Positions 12,801 to 25,100 of a DNA stretch of 64,000 bases are shown here, piece by piece; the stretch's first letter is position 1, and each line of letters opens with the position of its first letter. Where the stretch lies: assembly GCF_029962835.1 (NCBI RefSeq), contig NC_080574.1, positions 24,836,001-24,900,000 of the forward strand, in the 5' to 3' direction. The DNA is from Magnolia sinica (lineage: Eukaryota; Streptophyta; Magnoliopsida; Magnoliales; Magnoliaceae). A program made the translations under genes and the position numbers. The notes beneath the pieces are model-generated. The model was not told the origin of the DNA. It saw only the letters and a list, made by a program, of their open reading frames with translations, and did no database searches.

Positions 12801-15800
12801 ATGGATGGATGTTTGATGATTTGATGCGATGTTTGGATGGTTGCAGTGTTAAAATTATCGGCGATATTATCGAAATATCTTTGATAATATCGATGTCGCT
12901 GCACTAGCAACACTGAAACCCCAAATTTTCGTTTCTCTCCTGAATATCGGCGAAATATCGGTGAAATTTTCGTTATCGTCGATAATTTGGATTATCGCCG
13001 AGAATATCACCTGTAGCCTTGTGTTATTAAGTAAAAATTGGAAAAAAAAAAACAAAAAAAAGAAGAAGATTTGATTTTGGTATTACCTAGTTAATCGGAA
13101 CTCGGAAGAATAGGATTTGACATCAATTGATAGCTCCCTCTTCGACAGAGGTAAGAAAAATCTCAAAATTTCCCTTTGATGTCACAAGATGGATGATTTT
13201 GGCAAAAAATTTGGAATTTTGGGAGATTTCTTCCCGATTCGGTATGGATTTAGGGTTTTGAAACCCTCGATAAAAAATCCCCCTTTATGAGATGGGAGAG
13301 TTTTCAATGCAAACGAAATCCTCCTTTCAAAAATCCCTCTTTCTTTGGCGAAATTCCCTCTGCAAATCGATTTTCTAAAGCTTCGTTGAAGCGGATTGCA
13401 TACTGATATATTCAGTACGCTTTGTCGTACTGAGTAAACTCTCTTGGGCCCACCTTGAATGTATGTGGTTTATCCATGCCGTCCATCCTTTTTTCCAACT
13501 CATTTAGGGGCTAAGCCCAAAATTGAAGCATATCCAAAGCTCCAGTGGACCACACCACAAGCAATAGTGAGAATAGTGATTTCCATCGTTGAAACCTTCC
13601 TAGGGCCCACATTAATGTTTATTTGTCATCAAACCTTTTCACGAGGATACAAAGGCACGGATGTAGGGATAACACAAATATCAACTTGATCAATCTTAAT
13701 TTCCCTCTCATACCCGAACAGTCGACAGATACTAGCTCCATCCTATCCTCTCCTATCCCTTTCGATGCTCTTATCCTACATCCGGCGCCTTATGAAGAGC
13801 CGCTTTGATACGAAGCTCATCATCAGCTGAAGCATCTCCTCTTGCAACCCCATTTTAGTTAGAGGAAGATGATTTCGGGACCTGACAATTCCGAATTCGA
13901 CCAAGGCTCCTTCCAATCTGAAAATCCGCCATCTCAGATGTCTATTCCTTCCTCTCCTGCTTCTTCAGTTTGTCACTGGTTTGATCACGGGCTCCTTGAT
14001 CTGTTCCAAGAACACCCAGATATAGAGGTTCTCGAGGTGCAACCTCTCCAATCTAGAGGGGGAGCTGTTTCGTCCATTGTTGAAGACGCTTCCAAGCAGT
14101 TGAAAGGGTCTATAAGCGTAGAACTAATAGAGAAGATCTCGAATAAGAAATGGATTAAAGATGCCATGGGACACGTGGGCAGAGCTTCAGGGCTATCTTT
14201 TGGAGATTGCTCGGAGGATTTTATAGCGTTATTCCAATGTGTTGAGGCCAGTGGAAGACCTCTTGTAGAGCAGAAATCACCAAAGGTTCGAAGAGCATCG
14301 CTGAGCTCCAGCAGGAATAGGCAGAGTCATCGCAGCAATAGGGGATTGCAAAGCTTACTAATAGGGCAGGGATATCCTCTCACCCTTGCTAAGAGGATCT
14401 CCACCCAGGGTACACGGAAAAGTTAAATTTCCAAATGAAGCTGATTTCTTGGAATGTGCGGGGGGTGGGGTCCAAACGTAAAAGAAGCATCATTAAGGAC
14501 ACTTGTAGAAAATACAATCCAGACATCATTTGCCTCCAGGAAACCAAATGTTTCGGCTTCAGCGATTGGCTGATGGGTACTCTCTGGAGGGCTGTAGATG
14601 TGAATTGGGTGGCTAAAGACTCAACGGGCACAGCAGGAGGGATTCTAGTAGCTTTGAGGCCGTCAATTTAGCAGAACCTCAATAGCTGGACTGGTAATTT
14701 TTCTGTTTTGGTCATTCTCCAGCATATAAATTCTAGCTTCGCTTGCTTGTTTTCCTCTGTCTATGGGCCAATTCAAGATGGGGATAGAAAATCTTTCTGG
14801 GAAGAGCTATCTCGCTCCAAGCAGAATTCCGTGGGCGCGTGTTGCATTGTCGGGGACTTTAATGTCATCAGGTCAATCCAGGAAAAATCGCATGGCAGAT
14901 CGTCTACTCCTGCCATGAAGGCTTTTTCTGATTGGATCGAAGAAGAGGAGCTCGTGGATTTACCCCCCCTCCTTGGGGCTAGATTCACTTGGTCTAATGG
15001 AAGATAATCCCCAACTATATGCAGGCTGGACAGGTTTCTAGTCTCAACCAAATGGATAGATCAGTTCCCTCTAACTTCTCAATCTATGCTCCCTAGGACA
15101 ACGTCCGATCACAGTCCAATTATCCTTGATGTAGCTGAGCAAAACTGGGGGCCTAAACCTTTTCGTTTTGATTTATCGTGGCTCAAAATCAAAGGTTTTG
15201 CTAGAAAGTTCGCTGACTGGTGGGAAGGCTTCAAGGTGGAAGGTTTCGCTGACTTCAGGTTGTCTGCCAAGCTGAAGATGTTGAAGAAAGTTCTAAAAGA
15301 GTGGAACCGGAGTGAAATCCAAAATAGAGATCACGATTCAGATAAGCTTCTTGCTGAGTTATCAGCCTTAGACGTGCATATGGATTCTGACAGGCTTTCT
15401 TCAGATTCGCAGGCCAGAAGGGTACAACTATCCAAGAAATCGCTGATAAAATCCTTCAAAAAGAAATTTCTTGGAAACAAAAGGCTTGTTTGAAATGGTT
15501 GAAGGAAGGCGATAGAAATACTCATTTTTTCCACATGATGGCTAACTGGCACGCGTCTAATAACAGAATCAGCAGCATTTTGGCGGACGGGATTCGCATA
15601 GAGGATAAGGACGAAATTTTTGGCGCTATGATTTCATATTTCTTCTCTCTTCTCAATGGAAAAGAATGGCGCAGACCTAAACTCGATGGCATCCAATTCA
15701 ACGTCATCCCGGAGGAGGAGGTGTCTTCTCTTGAAGCCCCCTTTTCGGAAGAAGAGATCAAACGGGCTATTGACTCCTTGGGGGCTGATAAGACCCTTGG

Positions 15801-18800
15801 CCTGGATGGTTTCCCCATTGCTTTTTATGCTCATTTTTGGGAGGTGATCAAAGCGGATGTCTTACACTACTTCCAGGAGTTCCATAAAACAGGGAGGATC
15901 TCTAACACCATTGGGGCAACTTTTATTGCCTTGATCCCTAAGCTCTCAGGTGCCGCATCTTCAAAAGATTTCAGACCAATTAGTTTGTTGGGGGGGCCCC
16001 TACAAGCTTTTGGCAAAGGTTTTGGCTACACGTCTGGCAAAGGTTATGGGGAATCTCATCTCAGAAAATCAGTGTGCTTTCATTACAGGTAGGCAGATAG
16101 CAGATGCAGCCCTATGTGCCAATGAAATTTTGGATGCTAGCGCCAGATCGGGCCGGAAGTATATTGTGTGCAAGTTAGATATCGAAAAAGCTTACGACCA
16201 CGTCGACTGGGACTTCCTGCAGTATTTGCTAAAGTGAATGAGGTTCGGGGACAAATGGAGAGCTTGGATGAAAGCATGTACTGGTTCAGCCCATTTTTCT
16301 ATCTTATTAAATGAGTCTCCTAAGGGTTTCTTCAAAAGCAATAGAGGTCTTAGGCAGGGAGATCCTCTTTTCCCTTTCTTATTTCTCCTGGTGGGTGAGG
16401 CCTTGTCTAGAATGCTTTCGAAGGGGCAAGAAGAATCATCATAACTGAGAAAATCATAAAGGAAACATGCAATGGAGCGGGCCATCACTACAACCATGGA
16501 GTATGAAATTCAATTACTACTTAGGTTGGATCCGGCGAGGGATGAGACCTTCCGATCTTGCATGGTCACACCCAATCGATCAATGAAGATCACTAGTCTG
16601 AAGAACCAAGAAGTTTCTCGGATTAGGGATTTGAGAATTTGAGGGTTTAGGGTTTAGATTGGTTCTCAAGATTTTGATCGAAGAAGGATTAGCTAAAACT
16701 GGAAAATAGAAGAAAGAAAATTATTACCTTGAAGAAGTTGGAGGGGCACAAGAAGAAATTAGAAGAAGAAGATCAAGGGAAGAGAAGAAGCACCATTAGA
16801 GAAAAGAGAGGAAGGAGGCAACCAGAGGGTTTGCTTTTCATTAATCAATAGTTGAAATTCGTGTTTAGGGCTTTAGCCCACTTAAATAAGCAAATAAAGA
16901 CATAAAATTACTAAAATACCCCTAAAATAAGCAAATAAAGACATAAAATTATTAAAAGACCCCTAACTAAGTCAAAAACACGCAAATAACATAAGTACGA
17001 GAAAGTTTGGGCGCTTTTGGGCGCTCAGTCTTCTTTCTCCAATCTTCCTTCACATGTGTCTTCCCTGAGTGGGGTCTTCTATGTGTCCCATCACATGTGA
17101 AAGGTCTTCAGCTCCTCAATAGTCGTCTATCCACAAGGACGACACTTGTGGTTAGCGCTTTCTTCGTTGGTACACCTTGAATGCACTTGTGTCCGCATAA
17201 ATTCTCCTCGGGTGAGAAAAACTTGACTCCGACGAGTTGAAAATTTTGTAGCGCTCAAGTAGATCTGGATCAATACCCTGCAATGCGTCGCCCGACAGCC
17301 ACGTAGATTCAGATGATGGTTTGTTTTTCCACTTGACAAGATACCTTTGGAAACCTCCATCTCTCGTGGATACTATCTCGTCATCCAAGATTTCCTCAAT
17401 TGCTTCTTTATGGGTAATGGGTGGAGGAGGGGGTGGAAGGGGTTGGGTAGCAAACTCAGAAAAAGGCCATGAAAGGGACGATGTATCAATAATGGGAGTA
17501 TGGGCACGGACTAGATCTTCCACATTAAAAGTTGGATTAATGCTCATTTCAGGTGGAAGGTCAACCCGATACGTATTGGACCCAACCTTTTATAATATCT
17601 TGAATGGTCCAGCACTACGCGCTTGTAATTTCTTTGCAGATCCTTGAGAGAATCGCTCTGGCCTTATTCGCACCATTACATAGTCTTCTTCTTGAAATTT
17701 TTGCACTCTACGATGAGAATCAGCTGAAACTTTATAATCATCATTGCTCTTATTTAACCGCTGTCTAATATGTGTATGCAAATCATGAATATGGCGTGCG
17801 AATGCATCGACTGACTCAGAAGACCTTTGGGTAACAGACATAGGTAAGAGATCTATGGGCATTCTAGGTTTATAACCACTTACAATTTCAAAAGGACTCA
17901 ACCCTGTAGATCTATTAACTGACCCATTATAAGCAAGTTCAGCAGTTGGTAAAATTAGGTCCCAAGTCTTAACATGTTCACCCACTAGATAACGTAGAAG
18001 ATTTTCAAGGCTACGGTTTACCACTTCAGTTTGACCATCTGTTTGTGGGTGGTAAGCAGTAGAAAATTGCAAACGAGTTCCCATAATGTGCCACAGTGTC
18101 TTCCAAAAATAGCTAGTAAATCGAACATCACGATCAGACACTATGGTTTTAGGTAACCCATGGAGACGCACCACACCATCAAAAAAGATACGAGCAACAT
18201 GAGACGCATCTGACGTCTTCGAACATGGGAGGAAATGCGCCATTTTAGAAAAACGGTCCACAACGACAAAAATGGAATCGTGCTTTTTAATAGTCTTGGG
18301 AAGCCCGAGCACGAAGTCCATACTAATGTCCTGCCACGGAGCATGTGGCACTGGCAATGGCGTGTACAGCCCGGTATTTTGCTTTCTCTTTGCCAGCTGA
18401 CATGTTCGACACTGCCCTAAAACTTTGGCTACGTCTCGCTTGAGGCTTGGCCAATAGAAACGATCTTCCACGAGGGCAATGGTCTTATCATGACCAAAAT
18501 GGCCAGCTATCCCTCCTGAATGAAGCTCCCAGATGAGGAATTCACGAAGGGACATACGGGGAATACAAAGTCTGTCTCCCTTGAAAAGAAAGCCATCTTT
18601 AAGAACATATTCACCCATAATATGCTGGTCACTAGAAAGTGACGCGTAAGTACCCCCAAAGTCAGGACATATGGGGTATTCATCTTTCAGTTGCTCAAAT
18701 CCGACTACCTCTACACTCAAGGAGTTGAGCAACGCCACTCTCCTACTAAGGGCATCCGCTGGTTTGTTTTCAATCCCGGCCTTGTGTTTCAAAACAAACG

Positions 18801-21800
18801 AATATTCCTGAAGAAACGCTACCCATTTGGCATGCCTTGGGTTGAGTTTCTTTTGAGAATGCAAATATCTCAAAGCCTCGTGGTCAGAAAATAAAACGAA
18901 TTCTTGCGGTAGGAGGTAGTGTCGCCAATGTCTCAGGGATTGCACTACCGCATAAAATTCTTTGTCGTAAGTGGAGTATTTTTGTTTTGCCTCATTCAGT
19001 TTTTCACCGAAATAGGCCACAGGGTGTCCTTCTTGACTCAACACTCCACCTATACCGACACAAGACGCATCGCACGCTACTAAAAAGACTGTAGAAAAGT
19101 CAGGTAGACGCATGACAGGAGCTTCCACCATCTTGCCCTTAATTTCTTTAAAAGCCTTGACGGCGGCTTTAGACCACACGAACTCTCCCTTTTTCATGCA
19201 CTCAGCAATGGGAGCCATGATCGTGCTAAAACCCCTAATGAACCGACGATAAAAAGTTGCTAGGCCGTGAAAACTTCGCACCTCATGAATGTTTCTTGGT
19301 TCTGGCCACTCAACTATGGCCCTGAATTTTTCGGGGTCTGCGCGCATCCCTTCAGATGACACTATAAATCCTCAGAACACAACTTGGCTAGACATGAATG
19401 TACATTTCTTAAGATTAGCGTACAACTTTTCCTTCCTAAGGACACTATAGACCTTCTTTAAATGTTCAAGGTGTGATTCCTTAGTGGTACTATAAATAAG
19501 AATATCGTCAAAGTACACCACTAGGAATTTTTTCATGAACGGCCTTAAAGCTTGTGTCATCACCCCCATGTGTTGGGTGCGTTAGTCAAGCCGAAGGGCA
19601 TGACCAACCACTCATACAGCCCATCTTTCGTTTTAAACGCCGTCTTCCACTCATCTCCTGGGCGTATACGGATTTGGTGATATCCACTCTTGAGGTCTAT
19701 CTTAGAGAATATAGTGGACCTGGCCAACATGTCAAGCATATCATCAAGTCTAGGTATAGGGAACCTATACTTGACAGTAATTTTGTTTATGGCACAGTTG
19801 TCCACACACATGCGCCACGTGCCGTCTTTCTTTGGCGTCAACAATGCAGGCACGGCACACGGGCTCATACTCTCTTGAATGAAACCATTTTGCAGAAGCT
19901 CATCAACTTGCTGTTTCAACTCTGCATGCGCTGCAGGGTTCATCCTGTAGTGAGGAAGGTTCGGTAGAGTAGACCCTGGGACAAGATCAATGGCATTCTG
20001 TATGTCCCTCATAGGTGGCAACTCATTCGGTAAGTCTTCAGGAAATACATCACTGTATTCCTTCAGGACCGAGGTCACCTCACAAGGCAACTCTGATGGA
20101 ACCTTAGGTGTAATTTCTCTAGCCACAAGGGCATACACCATAGAATCCTCCTTAGCCTCTTTTTCAAACTCTCTTGCGCTGATTATATGTAAAGACTTAG
20201 GTTTGGATTTCCCCATTTCTCTAGGCTCACTTGCCTTCTCATCCTTCTTCTTCCCTAGTGTATTCTCAGGTGGCATGGGATTAAGTTTGATCTTTTTACC
20301 ATTATACATAAAAGTACACGCATTCGAACGGCCAAAGATCGTGACATCATTATCGAATAGCCACGGTCTACCTAGGATAACATGTCCCACATCCATAGGT
20401 AAAACATCACACCACAGGGACTCTTTGTATGACCCAAACTCGATGGGGACTAGACATTGCTGGGTGACAGGTAGGGATGTCTTGTCAACCCAAAAAACTT
20501 TATACGGGTCTGGATGAGGTGTGGATTTCAGTTTTAAGCGATCTAAGGTGCTAGTGAAAATCACATTCTCACAACTTCCACTATCCACTATCACCTTAGA
20601 ATTCTTTTCACCATACTTGGCAATAGTGTAGAAGATAGTGCTTCGACGCCAGTCAGCACTACTTCTAGACTGAGCTAACACACGCCTGACTACTGCAAGC
20701 GTTGCGTCTCCATCCACTTCTTCTTCATCAGTAAGTCCTCCTTCAGGGTGATACTCTTCAACTTCATAATCACCCTGGTCATCTCCACCTTCGTGGGACT
20801 CACCTATAACTAAGGCTCTCCCACGACTCTTCGTAGGACACTGATTAGACATGTGGCCAAGGTTGCCACACTCATAGCACCTCACTTGGCTCATGTTACT
20901 AGGACCGGCACCAAGAACCCCTTTGCCCTTGTCCTCCCTAGGCCTAGGCGGAATGGTTGCTTGTGCCCTAGGTTGACTACCAATATTAGGTCTAGTTCCT
21001 TGGGAACTAGATCTAGCACTGGAGTCTCGGGACTCAAAACAACGAACGACAGGAGCCTTCAGTTATTGCTCTAACTCCTGCACGACTTGATATGCTTCAT
21101 CTAAGTCTGTTAAGGGCCGAGTAATAAGCTCGCGCTGAAGATCCGCACAAAGGCCCGTCTTGAAACGCGAGAGCGTTACTAGAGGGTATTCTCGAATATC
21201 ACATCGCATCACATACTCTTCAAATTTAGCGATGTAGTCAGCGGCAGGCATTGACCCTTGGCGTAAGGATTGCCATTGGTCAAGGAGTTTCTGACAGTAT
21301 GAGAGAGGAATGTACTTCTCCTTCAACTTCTCTTTCATCTCATACCAATGTGTGATAGGGGCTCTACCAACTCTCTCTATCTTACGCTCGGTGTTGGTTC
21401 AGAAGAGCTTGGCTTGACCCACAAGCTTTATCTTAGCAAACCGCATTTGACGGTTTTCCGACATGCCATACCACTCAAAGTAGTGGTCCATGTCAGTAAC
21501 CTAGTCAAGGAATGCCTTGGGATCCAAGCGTCCATCAAAACTCGGGGCCTCAACTCTCACACTCTTCATCGCACGCTCATCTGGATCATAACGGTCTTGA
21601 TAACCACATGTGGCTCGTGCCTCTCGCACCACACCACGACCGTTACCACGATCTCTATCCTCACTACCACCACGTGTGGCAGCACGTTCTTCAGTGATTC
21701 CTTCCACTTGGGAGTGCGCATCTTCCCCTACAGCGGGGTTTTCCTTTTGGGACGCCTCTAGTTGCTCCACCTTAGTCATGGTAGTGGTAATTTGGTTCTC

Positions 21801-22147
21801 AAGGCGGGCAAACTCACGCCTTTGACCCGCTTCTAGGGCGGTTATCTTTTGTATCAATTGAGCAAGTTGCTCAGATAACTGCTCGTTATTCATGGTAGGT
21901 TGAAGTCCGAAACCTCTACTTCTTCTCGTGGGCATACAATGAAGACTTGAACCAAACTCTACCTAACTAGACTACTAGGTGTTATGACTTTCAAGATGAA
22001 TGCAATGAATGCAAAACTACTATGAACTGACACAATTAAGTTGAAATAGGAAACAACTCAAATCTGAAAATTTTCCAGATTAGGAACTTTCTAAAATTAG
22101 AAAGCTTCTAAAATTGAAAACTTTCTAAACCTGGAACTTTCCAAGTT

Positions 22148-22178
<31 letters not shown>

Positions 22179-25100
22179 TCAAAACCCTAATTTGATAACT
22201 CGATCTAGACAAAAACCATGCAAGCCTAGGCTTTGATACCAAATTTGACGCAGGACAGCCCTAATTATGATGCATGCTCATGGAGATAATTAAACAGCGG
22301 AAATAAAAGGAATAAATGATCTAAAATTCTAACAGTAATCATCATAACTAAGAAAATCATAAAGGAAACATGCAATGGAGCGGGCCATCACTACAACCAT
22401 GGAGTATGGAATTCAATTACTACTTAGGTTGGATCCGGCGAGGGATGAGACCTCCCGATCTTGCATGGTCACACCCAATCGATCAATGAAGATCACTAGT
22501 CCGAAGAACCAAGAAGTTTCTCGGATTAGGGATTTGAGAATTTGGGGATTTAGGGTTTAGATCGGTTCTCAAGATTTTGATCGAAGAAGGATTAGCTAAA
22601 ACTGAAAAATAGAAGGAAGAAAATTATTACCTTGAAGAAGTTGGAGGGACCCAAGAAGAAATTAGAAGAAGATCAAGGGAAGAGAAGAAGCACCATTAGA
22701 GAGAAGAGAGGAAGGAGGCAACCAAAGGGTTTGCTTTTCATTAATCAATAGTTGAAATTCGTGTTTAGGGCTTTACCCCACTTAAATAAGCAAATAAAGA
22801 CATAAAATTACTAAAAGACCCCTAACTAAGTCAAAAACGCACAAATAACATAAGTACAGGAAAGTTTGGGCGCTTTTGGGCGCTCGGTCTTCTTTCTCCA
22901 ATCTTCCTTTACATGTGTCTTCCCTGAGTGGGGTCTTCTATATGTCCCATCGCATGTGAAAGGTCTTTAGCTCCTCAATAGTCGCCTATCTATAAGGACG
23001 ACACTTGTGGTTGACGCTTTCTTCGTTGGTACACCTTGAATGCGCTTGTGTCCGCATCAGCTTTATTACACTTTCTTATTTCTCCTGGCGGGTGAGGCCT
23101 TGTCTAGAATGCTTTCGAAGGGGCAAGAAGAGGGCCTCCTAGGCGGGATCGAAATCAATGGGTTGTCTCGACCAGTGTTTGAAATAGCGGTAGCGTGTTG
23201 CGTAGTGTTCAACCCTCTGTAGCGTGTAGCAAAATAGCGTAGCGTGTAGCGTAAGCTACACAATACTTCTATTTTTTAATAAAAAAAGAAAAGAAAAATA
23301 TGATAAATATTAAATAGTAAGAAAAAAATAAAATATATAAAAGTCACATTCTTAAAAAAAAACATGCATTACAGTGGACCCCACGCATGTGGGCCATGCC
23401 ATACACACACCATAGTGGACCCACACATGTGGGCCATGCCATACACCACAGTGGACCCCACACATGTGGGCCATGCCATACACACACCATAGTGGACCCG
23501 CGCATGTGGGCCATGCCATACACACACCATAGTGGACCTCACGCATGTGGGCCATGGCCGCGCATGTGGGTCATGGCATAAAACACCACAGAGGACCCCC
23601 ACACATGTGGGCCGTGGCATAGAACACTATAGTGGACCCCATGCATGTGTCCCACTTGATGGTTGGATGAGTCAAATCCATGCCATAGACACCACAACCC
23701 CCATAAAAAGAAAAAAAAATTGAAAAAAAATGAAAAAATAGCACAACATTTCAGTATAAATAAAAATAAAACTCATTAACAATGATTAAAGGGCTAAAAC
23801 ATACCTTGAATAGAGATTTAATCAACTAAAAATTGATTTTTGGGAGTTACGTGTCCGCGTGGCTGCGAAAAGAGGGATACGCGATTTCTCACTTGTTTGG
23901 GCTTCAATGCTCCTGAAATTCCAGCGAGATGATGCTCTTGTAATTCCAATTGAACTCTAAAAATCGGATTTGAGAAAGGGCTCTTCGAAATCTTGGAATC
24001 AAAGCTTCAAAAATGGGGAACCTGCGGCTGCTGCGGCACTGCAATAGGGCTGTTCGAAAGCCCTAATACGATTGTTTTAAGTTTAAAAAAAAAGACTTAT
24101 AATATGAGTCTAACACCACCTACTCAAAAGAAAAGATGGCCAGTCACCACCATTTAAAAACAAGTTTTTAACTAAAATGACTTTTATTTTAAAATTCTTA
24201 CGGTAGTCTTAAGGCTTACGCTATATACGCTACACGCTACTTATGTGTAGCGTACGCTACAGCCCTGATAGCGTACGCTACTGCGTATTTACGCTATTCT
24301 GCTTGCTACGTAGCGTTTTTTGTACGCTACGCTACGTAGCATACGCTACACGCTACGCTACCACGCTATTTAATACACTGGTCTTGACCAATCACGCACA
24401 TCCAATATGCTAACGATTCCCTCATTTTTTTGAAGCCATGACTGAGAAGGTGATCAACTTGGGTACTACTATTCGTTGCTTTCAAGCTATCTCCGGTCTG
24501 AAGGTGAACATGGTGAAGTCCAAGATTTTCGGGATCAACATGGAGAAAGTGGAGGTCGAAAACTTTGCTAGATCCCTTGGCTGTACTGCGGATTCTCTGC
24601 CGTCTTCCTTCGTGGGTTTACAGTTGTGCGTCGGAAAGCCTCCTATTTCTTCTTGGGACAAAGTCATTGGCAGATTTCAATCGCTTCTTTCAAGATGGAA
24701 GAGCTGTTATTTGTCTCTAGGTGGTCGTCTCACGCTAATCAAAGCCGCTGTTTCAAATCTCCCAATTTATTTCATGTCTCTTCTGAAATGCCCGACAACG
24801 GTTAGGAAGTCGATCGACAAATTGAGAAGGGATTTTTTATGGCAAGGAAAGGAAATAGGCAAGAAATTTCATCTTCTAAAGTGGCAGGAGGTCTGTTTAC
24901 AGCTGTCGAATGGGGGAGCGGGGGTGAAAGATCTCAAAGACATGAACAAGGCCCTTCTTGGTAAGTGGATTTGGAGGTTTGGGATTGAAGAAGGCAGCCT
25001 TTGGCGATCCATTATCAAGGGTAAATATGACAGCCCTTCCGACGGTTGGATGGTGAAAGATTCTCCGGCCCACAAAGTCACTCATATATGGCAAGAAATT

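Larger units (their letters stand above)
13690..16435 (+). mobile_element. L1-type LINE, 5' segment
   Basis: This is the first part of a plant L1 retrotransposon. It contains an ORF1 tail and the endonuclease and early reverse transcriptase of ORF2. It is interrupted at 16435 by a Gypsy LTR element and continues at 23071-23172 and 24389-26068. Reassembled it is about 4.5 kb, shorter than a complete plant L1 (about 6 kb), so the 5' part is missing. The 5' boundary near 13690 is inferred from where the host palindromic repeat stops; no clear duplication was found. Confidence 0.8.
16436..23056 (-). mobile_element. Gypsy-type LTR retrotransposon (chromovirus)
   Basis: The element is on the minus strand, so its 5' LTR is on the right (22246-23056) and its 3' LTR on the left (16436-17197). 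The LTRs are TG...CA bounded with start TGCGGACACAAG, and the outer end of the left copy is missing. A tRNA-Met-like primer-binding site follows the right LTR. The internal region carries gag, CCHC, protease, RT, RNase H, integrase and a chromodomain. It sits inside the LINE in the antisense direction. The two LTRs look very similar, suggesting a recent insertion, but premature stops show it is dead. Confidence 0.93.

Noticed and set aside
12656-12913. Minus-strand frame with [13 protein letters not shown]
   Set aside because: Same GGATGG minisatellite running into the inner hAT-type end; not a gene.
19990-20517. Plus-strand frame of 175 codons
   Set aside because: Shadow of the Gypsy polyprotein on the other strand.
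23373-23650. Possible CRISPR-like array
   Set aside because: Units are contiguous and variable with no unique spacers, and the genome is eukaryotic.
23352-23723. Overlapping frames with repeated MAWPTC/HTGPC-like units
   Set aside because: They are opened by the 40-bp minisatellite and occur on both strands with the same period.
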